Below, one piece after another: positions 18,283-28,900 of a stretch of DNA of 30,242 nucleotides. Position 1 is the first letter of the stretch; each line of letters begins with the position of its first letter. The notes under the pieces were generated by a model. The model was not told the DNA's origin. It did not search any database and saw nothing but the letters and a program-made list of their open reading frames with translations. Source of the stretch: a virus. The DNA lies in IMG/VR virus record IMGVR_UViG_3300025428_000014, positions 1-30,242 of that record; one strand, given 5' to 3'. A program made the translations under genes and the position numbers.

Positions 18283-19154
18283 GCTTGTTCCTTTAAATAA
18301 GTTTGATACTGGTTACACCATGTAGATACTGGGCAAAAGGTTTGGCAACGAGTTCTCTCACCTTTACGATGTTCAATTTCATAGCCTTTGCCTACTGCTT
18401 CCAGTGCTTTTACTGCTTCATCTTCGCTGTCATGCAAAGACTTAGCCCTAACACCACCGACCTTACGAACAGCCCATACTGCTGGCTTTTCCCACATTTC
18501 TTCGGGGGTACAATCAGGTAAGTCTCCATCGGTTTCTAAGGCGAACTCACACGCTGAATGTGCAGAGATACGGGCTTTGATGAACTCTTCACGCTCTGCC
18601 ATAGTCCATAAAGTGATTGGTACTTCTTTGACTGGGGCTTCGGGATAGCCCTCTTTGGTTCCTACTTCTCTAGACTTCCAGTCACGCAAAATAGCCACGA
18701 TGCCTAAATCTGTTACAGGGATTTTCTTAACCTTTTCAATCAGCCAAGCGTAGCAATTGAGTTGATATTCCCACTCAATCTTCTCGTTCATCACTGCCCA
18801 AACACTGGTAGTCTTGTAGTCTTTGATAGACAAGCCACCATCGTTAGTGATCTGAAGGTCGATAGCACCGCTTAGATTCCAGCCATCTATCTCGGCATGA
18901 ATCCGTTCCTCCACAGTGTGATTGGAGTCCTTGCCATGCTCTAGGATGTTGTGAATGGCAGAGCCAAACAGTGACCAAACCATCTCAGCCACATCTTGCT
19001 CAAGCTCATCATCAAACTTCTTAGTCAAGGCAACAATCTTAGGACTGTTGATTAACTGGGTTACGGATAGATTAGCCTTACCTTTGCTATAGGTAGGGCG
19101 TTTTAAGACATTGACAAATGTCTGTGGGATATTAAATTTGTTTGTTAGCTTCAT
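18279..19154 (-). CDS. Cas4/RecB-like PD-(D/E)XK exonuclease
   Basis: 291 residues. The nuclease core is read as GAIDLQITNDGGLSIKDYKT (D about 96, D-Y-K at about 110-113), then EWEYQLNCYAWL (the Q-x-x-x-Y motif of RecB/Cas4). Near the C-terminus there are cysteines in RCQTFCPVSTWCNQY, as in Fe-S-type Cas4/AddB-like nucleases, though only three to four are seen. An upstream histidine is in SAIHNILEHG. It degrades one strand of a duplex end to feed the ERF annealase encoded next to it. Coupled to the Cys-rich gene by ATGA. Its start overlaps the upstream gene by 23 bases. Confidence 0.86.
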   Translation of the reverse strand: MKLTNKFNIPQTFVNVLKRPTYSKGKANLSVTQLINSPKIVALTKKFDDELEQDVAEMVWSLFGSAIHNILEHGKDSNHTVEERIHAEIDGWNLSGAIDLQITNDGGLSIKDYKTTSVWAVMNEKIEWEYQLNCYAWLIEKVKKIPVTDLGIVAILRDWKSREVGTKEGYPEAPVKEVPITLWTMAEREEFIKARISAHSACEFALETDGDLPDCTPEEMWEKPAVWAVRKVGGVRAKSLHDSEDEAVKALEAVGKGYEIEHRKGERTRCQTFCPVSTWCNQYQTYLKEQA

Positions 19155-19296
19155 CTGCTGCCTCGTCTAACTTTAAGTTGAAAGCCTTGATCTGTTCCTC
19201 AGTCAAGGGTCGGATTCCCAGTTCTTTATCCATAGACCGAAAGACGGCTCTGAGGATTTCATGCTGGATTGGGGAAAAAACATCATCTTTGTCCAT
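19132..19296 (-). CDS. Hypothetical helical protein (54 aa)
   Basis: MDKDDVFSPIQHEILRAVFR, then TEEQIKAFNLKLDEAADEAN. All-helical and acidic. The ATG at 19296 has TAGGA 7 bases before it; the open frame upstream crosses the preceding gene. Family unknown. Confidence 0.65.
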   Translation of the reverse strand: MDKDDVFSPIQHEILRAVFRSMDKELGIRPLTEEQIKAFNLKLDEAADEANKQI

Positions 19297-19304
19297 GATT
19301 GTTC

Positions 19305-19526
19305 CTATCTGAAAAGAAAGCTGTAGAAGGCAATAAAGACAAGCCCAGCCACACTCAAGCGAATAACCCATGCTTCTATGCGTTTGGCTCTACGGTATTG
19401 GGGAGTGGATAAAAGTGCTTCTTGAAGAAACAACATATCTGGGTCATCAATCTCTGTTCTGTTACCATTTTCTTGATAACGAGAACCGATCTTGATACCA
19501 GTCTTCGTGGTATACGGTACGTTCAT
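19305..19526 (-). CDS. C-terminally anchored membrane protein (73 aa)
   Basis: A polar N-terminal part (MNVPYTTKTGIKIGSRYQEN, DDPDMLFLQEALLST) and one C-terminal membrane helix (WVIRLSVAGLVFIAFYSFLF). First gene of the long leftward unit from 19.5 to 12.5 kb, preceded by TTAACTGCTAGGAC as ribosome region 6 bases before the ATG. Function unknown. Confidence 0.68.
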   Translation of the reverse strand: MNVPYTTKTGIKIGSRYQENGNRTEIDDPDMLFLQEALLSTPQYRRAKRIEAWVIRLSVAGLVFIAFYSFLFR

Positions 19527-19563
19527 TTGATTGTCCTAGCAGTTAATCAGTCTTTATTTTCAC

Positions 19564-19572
19564 TGATATAAT
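19564..19572 (+). promoter_or_regulatory. Rightward extended -10 promoter for the RusA gene
   Basis: TG-A-TATAAT (19564-19572) is a perfect extended -10 hexamer 41 bp before the start of the resolvase gene. At the normal distance the -35 is poor (TAATCA near 19544-19549), which is tolerated with an extended -10. Confidence 0.55.
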
Positions 19573-19577
19573 TAACC

Positions 19578-19589
19578 ATGTCAATAGGT
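19578..19589 (-). promoter_or_regulatory. Leftward -35 element repeated from 12513-12524
   Basis: The 12-mer ACCTATTGACAT (minus strand) is identical to the one around the -35 of the leftward promoter at 12489-12519. Here it stands about 55 bp before the start at 19526. The matching -10 is weak (GAAAAT at 17 bases), so either a different -10 or an activator is used. It overlaps the divergent rightward promoter region. Confidence 0.45.
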
Positions 19590-19613
19590 CGTACCAATTA
19601 AAATACATCTACT

Positions 19614-19955
19614 ATGAATACAGTAATTTTGCCCTGGCCTCCTAAAGAATTAAGCCCAAATTCCACATTACACTGGGCTAAGAAGGCTAAATTTAAGAAA
19701 AGTTATCGTCATACTTGCTGGGCGTTGACCTTAGAAGCCAAGCTCACAGCTGACGGATCAGGGAAAATCCCTATCCTGATTACCTTTTACCCCCCAGATA
19801 AACGCCATCGGGATGCAGATAACATGGTTGCCAGCATCAAAGCTGGATTGGATGGCGTAGCAGATGCCCTCAAGATAAACGATAGGCAGTTTATGCCTAC
19901 GTTTACCTTTTCAGATGAGGTTAAAGGAATGGTTAAAGTCCAGCTGACAGCCTGA
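19614..19955 (+). CDS. rusA: RusA-family Holliday junction resolvase
   Basis: 113 residues. The N-terminus LPWPPKELSPNSTLHWAKKA and the acidic motif PDKRHRDADNMVASIKAGLD with GVADALKINDRQF match RusA, including the conserved aspartates (D62, D66/D68 region, D83 and D91 by eye) that bind the catalytic metal. It cuts four-way junctions produced by recombination or replication and clears branches before packaging. It is the only rightward gene in this region, has its own promoter, and its end overlaps the giant gene by 23 bp on the opposite strand. It probably works with the ERF and exonuclease products. Confidence 0.92.
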   Translation: MNTVILPWPPKELSPNSTLHWAKKAKFKKSYRHTCWALTLEAKLTADGSGKIPILITFYPPDKRHRDADNMVASIKAGLDGVADALKINDRQFMPTFTFSDEVKGMVKVQLTA

Positions 19956-22900
19956 ACTTAATTGTCTGATCCAGAATTTCTTCTTTTTTGTTCTTATAGA
20001 AGTTAATCTGTTTGCGTTTTTCGTCTGGTGACAGCCTGTTTGCTGGCAGATCCTCAATCCTACGGATCTCAGCGTTAATATCAATCAGAGCTTTACCAGC
20101 ACCAGCCGTAAAGCCAGAAGCCTTGATTTCACCTTCATGGTCTTTAAACCATTGCTGGGCTTCTTCTTTATGACCCTTCTTGATTAAATCCTTGAATGTG
20201 CCCATAGCAGTGTCAGAACGGGTCTTCAGGTCGTAGAAGAGATCTTCCCTGCCTCGTGGTACTTCAGGAGCTACAAACGAGCCATAGAGGGGATTATTGC
20301 GTTCCTCTGGGCTTGCTTTGTGACCAGAGAATAGGTTAGATCCCCACATCGCAGCAGCAGCCACAGAACCGCCTAAACCACGCATGACGTGATCAGCTTG
20401 GATTGGGCTTAACATCCGATGCTCTTGGGAGCCTAGACCGCTGGCATAGCTAATCCACTTTCCTAATTCAGAGGTGCTGCCGTTGTATTGACGGAAGGCA
20501 GCCAAGTCTTTCATTGACTGTGGAGTGACGTTACCGCCAGTGTAGAAGTCATGGTTTAGGGCTATCTCAGCAAATGGCTTGATGGCAGTAGGCACTGGAC
20601 CCGATCCAAGTGGGCCAAGTAATGCATCCACTGCACCTTCCTTGAGAGCTTTACGCAATCTAGCATTGTCGATGGCATCTTTAGTACCCTCTTTAGTGAT
20701 CTTGTTATAGAGCATCTCAGGGATAGACTTAAAGAAATAGCTGGCAGAAGTATGCATTGGGATGAGCAAGGTATGGTCATAGCCAATTGTCTTCATCATA
20801 GAACGAGGGATAACAAAGTTACGCATCTTTGTCTGATCATCCATCTTCTTGTATTCGTCATCATCACCAATCGCAAAGGCATATAACAGGCAAGTAGAAG
20901 CCAATAGACCGCTGGCAATAGCCAATCTGGTCATTGCTTGCTGACGATCTAATCCTCTTAGACCACCGCTAATACTGGTAATTTTTTGACCTGTGAGCCT
21001 TTCTACACCACCAGCAATAGGCTCTGCCAATGCTTGGGTCAGCACATCAATCTGCTGGGCATAAGCGTTCATAAACGCAATAGTCCTGTTGAGGAATTGA
21101 GCTGTTCTACCCATGCCACGCTTGTCAAAGTCAATGACGTTAGTCGCTGCAAGAATAGCTTTACGCTGGTCTCCACCGCTTGGGAAACCGCCAGTCTCTT
21201 TCATTACACGCACATAAACGGCTCTACGCTGTGCAAAGTCTGAGGCATCAGCAATCTGGTCAAGGATGCTGGTCACTCTGGCAAAGGCTGATTTATTTAA
21301 TAAACCAATTTCTTGCTTGTATTGATGCTCTGCTGTTCTAGCACCAGAGTGATAACCGCCAATACCGTAAGACTTGAGCAACTCGACCACGTCATCCTTT
21401 TGGGTCAAGCCTTTAGCAAATGAACCAAACACACCGCCAAACAAGGCTACTGGGTTCTTCACGCCAGTCACGATGGCAGCTGTTGGAGCATCCATGAAAA
21501 GCTGTTTAATCTGGAATACGCCAGAGAAAGTAATCGATCTACGCAAGCCGTTAGCAAAATAAGCCATGATCTCGTTCATTGGGATTTGGATGTTTTCAAT
21601 ACCAATCACGGACTGAGCAATCAATGGGTCAGCAATTTGAATGTTGACCTTTCTGCCACTAATCAAAATCTTAACAATGCCACGAGCAGGATCTTCTTTA
21701 GGGAAGACTTTGAGCTTGCCGTTCTCGTTACGAGTGCCATACTCCTGGGCAATACGGTTGGCTGCATAGTTCTTAATGGCGTTACGAGTAGTCACCATGA
21801 CGTTGTGAAGCATATTGTCCACGATGTCATCGATGTCTAAATCAACCTTGCCTTCTTTAAAACGATGCTCTCTGGCTACGTTCTTGACACCTTTAGAGCT
21901 GTAGATTGGGGTATGAACGTCTGTCTGTTCATCCATAATCCGCTGCCAAGGCACATAGTCTTCGATGTCACGCAAGGTATCAGCACGTTGTTTGCTGATC
22001 ATGCGAGCTTGTTCCATCATGTCAATCATGTTCTTGTTGACAGCGTTCCAGTTATCCATCATTTTTCTAAGTTCTGGATACTGTTTGTCTAGCTTGCTAA
22101 AGTCATCAATCGCCTCATCGGACATATTGACCTTTTGCAAGGCAATACCGATGTTCTTAAAGTCTTGTTCAGCATCAGCAATCTTGTCCAAAAGCAATAG
22201 CTGACGGTCTGGTGAAGTTCTTGGATCCATCTGCTCTGTTTTAAGATCTTCTAATTCACCTTCACGCTTGAGGTATTCATCCACGATAGAACGTGAACGC
22301 TTGGCTTCAAAGTAGGCTTGGATGACGTTGGCAGCACGTTGAACGCCAATCTCTTTCTCTAACTGATGCTTCAAGGTCAGGATATTAGCCATCGAGAACT
22401 TGTCTTGTACGGCATGGAACATCTGATTGGTGTTATCAAAGACTAATTTACCCAGCATGATGACCTGAGTACCAATACGAGTAGCTTTGAGAGCTTGGTT
22501 CATAGCCACAGAAGCCACAGCACGACCTTCGCTGTCTTCTAACATACGACCATAACGGGCTGCATCGGCAGCTGTCAGACCAGCTGTGAAGTCTGTTGTC
22601 TTAATACGAGTAGCCAGCACTGCACGATCTAAGTTTCCAACCATGTTGTTGACAGCAAGGCGTGGTGACTCGACCATCTTCGCACCAATATTCTTAGCTT
22701 CTTGAGCACCGCCCAAGAACTTATCCATCACACCGTTAGAGGTATGGATAGGAGCATCATTGCGATTGTGCTTGGCTAGTAGCTCGTCAGTCTTCTCAAC
22801 GCTGTAGAGGAACTTAGTCTTATATGGTCCTGAACTAATCAGGTCTACCAACATAGTCTTATGGTCTCTAGGTGTCTCGCCTTTAATTAAATCATTGAAG

Positions 22901-25900
22901 GCTTTGTAAACTGAATGGGTATTGTTAAAACCAAACAGCTTCTTCATCGCCTCAAATACTTGACGGATGGCGTTAACATAACGACCCCAAGGAGTTCCCA
23001 TACGAGTGCCAAATAGCTTCTCAGCGTTGACAGCCCAGAACTCTGAAGGATTGATGTATTGGTACATATCCTGTGAAGGCAACAACTCCATCGCCTTTTC
23101 AAAGTTTTTCTCGCTTGGATCATTGACGTAATCCATTACCGCCATGAAATACTTTTGAGATACTTCATCAGTGTTTTTCTTGATGGCTTTCTCAAGGGCT
23201 GCTCTCCAAGATTCAACAATGGCTTGCTGGGTCTGTGGATCCATCATCTGCTCAAGTGTATGCATTAATTCATGGCGAATAGTGCCAGGATTAACAGCTC
23301 CTGATTCCTTGTATAGCCTGACGATACGCTCTAGGTTATTGAACACGCCAGCAGCTGTATAGGCTGCGTTCTGTGGAGCTTGTTTAACCGATAAGCGTAG
23401 ACCAGTCAGAATGGCTGGGGATTGTCTGTAGATGTATTGGATAACGTCTAGGACATCTTTGCTGATATTGCCTTTGTTGTATTCGTTAAGGGCACGAGCC
23501 ATAAACGCTTCAGGCGTAATCTTCTTCTCAGCAGTCATCTTCTTGTCGGCTGCCAACTCTTTGGCAAGCTGATCAAGATAAGTTAACTCACGCTGAGTAT
23601 TGATTGTGGTCTCGCCTTTGATGACTTCACGCTTGATCTTGGTAATGCCACGTCTTACACGAGCCAACTCATCTGTTTTAGCTTTGTGAATCTGGGCAAT
23701 CTGTTCCCTAAGATTCTTAGGAATTACACTTGGATTTAACTTTGGAATATGAGCGTAATTGGTTAAAGTAAATCCATCTTCATGGGCTTTACGGTCATAC
23801 TCAATAGCTTTAGCAGGGCTTAGAATACCGTTCTCTGATTCAGCACCGTTGTAATAATCAATTGCAACTGGCAAGTATTTAAAGCCTAATTCTTTTGCTG
23901 CCATGATTCGATGGTTTCCTTCATTTACATAAGGGGTGCCATCTTGGTAAACATTGATATATGGGGTGTAATGGGTTTTACCATCTTTCTCAAATGGCAA
24001 ATGGTTTTTCTCATTCATGTAATCCATTAAGGATTTCAAATCTGCAACTCTTACATTGCGTTGCTCATCATTTATACCTTGCAGTTTTGCAAGAACATCA
24101 ACTGGAACAAGCATTTTTCGAACTGGTGAGTTTGTTACGCCCTCTTTTGTTCTGAAATAAGCTGTTGCAGAACCAAATCTATATGGAACTCCAGATGATT
24201 TTCTGCCATCTTCTCTAGATAATTGACGTTTGTGCTCTAGCCAATTTCCACCTGGATTGTCTGTAATCATATAAACGGGAGGAACTTTTGGCTGATACAT
24301 TACGCTTGGAGTAACGGTTGCTTTTGGTGGAGCAAACATCTCTCTGGCTTTATCTCTAGGGCTAGAAGCAATCAGAGTGTCACCACGTTCATTCAAGATA
24401 AAATCAATCGCTTTGGCAGCCTGTTGTTCATTACCTCTGGCATACATAGTGTTGCCAGACTTATAGAAGTCACCAGTAATATCAGTCAAACCTCGGTCTA
24501 GGAAGTATGTACCGCCTTCTTTCTTAGAGCTTGGGACATTGAATTGATACTGGTTGCCATAGCTAGACTTGGTAATCCGCAATACATTATCCGCAGAAGT
24601 AATAACACCGTTTACTTCATTCATAAACCGCATAGCATCGGCAGCTGACCGCAGACGGATAGGAGCTTCACGAGCAGCCTTCTCAAAGTCATAGGTGCGT
24701 GGCATGAGAATACCCTGACCAGTAGTGCCGTCAGCTTTGGTATAGCTCATAATCTGACCGTGATTCTTTACCGTATCAGATGCAAATCCAGCCAAAATAT
24801 TGCCAGTGACCATCCAGCGTTTCTCACGCCTGACGTTAGCACCTTTATCAAACAAGTCTTTTAATGGAATGTTTTCTGCTTGCTGGGTATCTGGGTTGTA
24901 CCAGTTAATGTAATTCTCTTGGTTTAACTGATAAGTGCTGCCAATTTGTGAGAAGTTAATCGTAATGGCTTTCGCATCACCGTTAGCCAAAGCAATATGC
25001 ATCTTCCAGTCTGAGCCAGCAACAGGGTTGGCAGTTTTCTTTTTATTCTCTAAGTCAGTCACAACACCGTAGACAAAGATACCTTGGTTATTCTTAATAG
25101 AAATTGGCTGACCTACTGCATAGTTTTCCAAAATAGACTTGATGTGCTGATACTGAAGGTTTAATTGACCCTTGGCAGCATCAATACGGACTTCATCTGC
25201 ACCTTTTTCTTTCAGGTTCTCAATTTGTTTTCTACCGTATTCGGCTGCACGTTCTCTTACACCATCCATGAGCTTGTCAACTTTTTGGCGTTGTGTTCCA
25301 CCTTCCAAGTTCTCACTCACCATTTCTTGAACTTCTTGTTTGGTGTATGGCTTAACAGTACGTTTAACATCTACCTTTTCCATGTAAGCTGGTTGAGCAA
25401 ACAAGGAAGGATCTCCTCTGTCTGGAGTAATAGGCACGGATGATAGGGTTTCAGCATCAAGGTCTTCTGCTTTAGCTTCGAGCTTGTTGGTTCCCATGCT
25501 GTTCTCACGTTCAACTAAATCGTTGTAACGATCAATCAGATCTTTATAAATCTCTTCCTGTTCTTTGATTGGCAGGATAGGAATGTAGCCAGTCAGTCTA
25601 CGGATGTCATCTTCTTTAGCATCGGTTGGGTCTTCTATAAGATCTACAACCTTTTTACCGCCAATAGCTTCGTGAACCTCTGGGTTGTCACGCAAGTATT
25701 CTTGTGCAATCTGACCACCGTAGTCATTCATAAAGTCCACAGCACCTTCGGCTGTAACGGCAGACTTACGGGAAGCTGTCGTATTGGCGTTCAAGGAAGC
25801 CATCTTCTTGAGCAATACCGCAGCTGGCCTCATCTCCGCTGGGATGTCAGCCATCATCTGTGAGTAGGCTGGAGCTACAACCTGACCAGTACGATGCACA

Positions 25901-28900
25901 CGACCAAGCATCTGCATATGGGTATCAATGTTCTTTTCAGGCTGAACAATGATCATGTGACGTTTGCGTTGATCTTTAAAGCTAGAAGATGCGTGTAATG
26001 ACAAGCCAGTAGAACCAGCTTGGTTCAGGATAATGACATCGGCTGTGCCATTGTTAAATGCACGAACAGCACCAACACGCTGCTTAATATTGGCAGAACG
26101 AGAAGTGAGAATTGGTGTGCCACTCTCATAGTTAAGGGTCACTGTACGACCAGTAATCTCTTCTGTCTTGTACCCAGCTTTACGCAACTCATTGTGCATA
26201 TAGTCAATTGGGGAGATTGGAGCTGCACCAAAACCAGCATTTTCAATAAATGTCTTAATCTGGTTATAGGCTGCCAAACGCTCTGGACCAAGATCCTGAT
26301 CGGTCATACGGTATTGCTGTACGCCATTTGGTCCTTTGATCTTGAGCATCCGCTGCTTTTCTAAGTAACGCAGATACAGATCTTTAAAGGTCAAATTGAC
26401 TGGATCACCTACGTTGATGCCCATTTCATCGGCATAACTCTGTAAGAATGAACCCATCGTATTGGAAACGGTCATTACGACCTTCTCGCCATTCTTGAGG
26501 CTTTCCACAGCGTGTTTGATTGAGTCCTGGGCTTTTAATGACAAAAGCATCTGGTCAATCAAGTTGTGCATGATGGCACCAAAATTTGCACTCTGGATCT
26601 GGGTCTTCTCACCTTCGATACTTGCTCTACCGCCAGACTTGTCAAACTCCTTTTGCATCTCTTTGACAACGGCTTCTTTAGAACGGGAGAAAGCCAAGAT
26701 GTCACGCATCGAGGTAGCCATGTTCTCAGCTGTCTGCTTATCGACCTTTGTCTCTTGGGTCTGATAGCTCACACCAGCAAAGGTTCTTTCCCTGCGGATA
26801 TATTGACCGACTTTGGTCAGCATATTGGCAACAATCTGTTGCATTGGAATACCGCCTAGCTTGATGGCATCGGCTAATTCATTGATGTTATCAACCGCTA
26901 ACTTCATGTCTGTGCTGGAATACAAGTCCATCACATCAGGGCGTTTAGCGTAGGTAGCTGACGAGAAGAACGTACCAAAGGCGTTATCTACCAAGTCACG
27001 GACAAAGGCTGCACGACCAGTGGCTAGGCTCTTGCCTTCTTTCTGGGATTCTCTTTGTTCTTTGCTACGGGCTTGGGTTTCACCAGCACCGCCAGCGTTA
27101 TGACTTTCGTCAAAAATCATGTAGTTGCCAAGACCAAACGATTTAATAAAGCGTTGGCGTTCTGTTTCGTTTTTCTTAACAGCTTGCAACTGGCTATAGG
27201 TAGTAAAGATTACCTTGTAATCGCCAAGGCTTTCTTTCTCTTGCATACCCTTCATCATCTCGTCTAATGCTTTGCCAGTCTTAGGAGCTTTGAGGGTAAG
27301 GTTGTTTTCTGTTACTTCGCCATTAACAGTGCGGAGCAAGGTATAAGGAATAGATTCACTAGAGTTAGTGATAAAGATGCGTGGTTTGGCTGTATCTAGT
27401 CCTAACTCTTTGGTCATACCGATATCATCCAAGTCACGGATCATGTCGGAGTAAAGGTTTGGCTTCTCTGTAACAAAGATAGGTACTTTGTCATTCTCGA
27501 TGGCGTACTTGATCATCGCAGCAACAACACGACCTTTACCAATACCAGTCTGGTCTCCAATAATGAAGCCTTTGCCAGCTTCAGCATTACGGATAGCCAA
27601 AACCAAGGCATCAATTTGTTCAGCGGAGAACTTCTCACGCAGGGTCTCTGGATCCATGTGCAGGGCTTCTGCTACATATTCATCCACATCACCGACTTCA
27701 CGCTCTACTGCTGATATTGAATTGTCGATGGATTCAGCCATTGCTTTAGGAACCAATGTTCCAACGGATGCAGCTTGCGAGTGAGGCTGGTAAGCAACTT
27801 GATGCCCAGTCTCTGTCTCTTGTCCTCTACGGTCTTTTAATCCAGACTCGACTCGTGTACCTGAGACAACGCTAGGTCCACCCACTGGGCTAGGCTCGTT
27901 TCCTGCAACGCCTTTTCTGCCACTGGGTTGCTGCTCTCCACCTTCGCTGGGAACGGGTCCTCGATTGATGCCACGTTCAGGTTCGTTAGCAAGTCCAGGT
28001 TGTCCTGCACTAACACCTGCCCCAGTTGGTTCGGGTTGTCCACGTTTGCTAGACTCATTCTCAGACACGCCTCGTCTGCCGCCTTCTGTGGGTCGCTCTC
28101 CTTCAGCACCAGCTTCACGACCTTGTCCGCTAGGGCGTTCACCCACTGGTTCTGGTTTAGGCTCCCCTGCGGTACGCTCACTGACGTTAGTTCTGGTGGG
28201 GCTGACATTTTCTCTGGAAACCACGCTAGGTTCATTTAACTTCTCCTTGAGTTCTTCGTATGAGGTAATTTGCTGTGGGAGTTCCGAAGCTGGTAAGGCT
28301 CTTTGTGACTGACCTTTTCCATCAATAACAATGACATCTACAGGGTAAGAAGCTCCCTGTTTACTGTACATATCCCCAGCTACGGAGAAATGGTCAACTA
28401 CGTTGTAATCTTTGTAGAGGTTGTAATAAAACTCTCGTTTTGCTTTTTGACGATAACCTTCACGCCTTGCATCTTCACCTTCAGCACGGACACCGCCTAG
28501 GATCAATACGGCTCTGCCATTAGCTGGCATATCATTTAAAGCTTTGTATGAAATAGCATGATCTATTTCTCTAGTGGTTTTTCCATAAACATGAAATTCT
28601 TCGCCAATAGAACCAAAAGGAGGGTTGGCAATGACTACATCGACAGGATTTATGGATTTAAGAACTGCATTTTCATTAGATACTTTTGCACCTGGAAGCA
28701 CCTTTTTGAGCATTTCATAACGGCTAGTATTGAGTTCGTTCACCGTAACATTGTTAGGGTTAGAAGCTATCAACAACATTCCGTTACCGCCAGTAGGCTC
28801 GTAAACCGTTGTTTTATCAGTAATTCCTGCTAGTTGCGATGCAACATAAGCCAATGGAGCTGGGGTGGAATAAGCCTGTTCTCTAACACTGGTAGAACTT

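Noticed and set aside
27837-28235. Open frames of 100-130 codons in other frames on both strands (27837-28312)
   Set aside because: They overlie the G/P/E/R-rich linker of the giant protein. Biased codons there keep stops out of other frames; no ribosome sites and no recognisable protein features.
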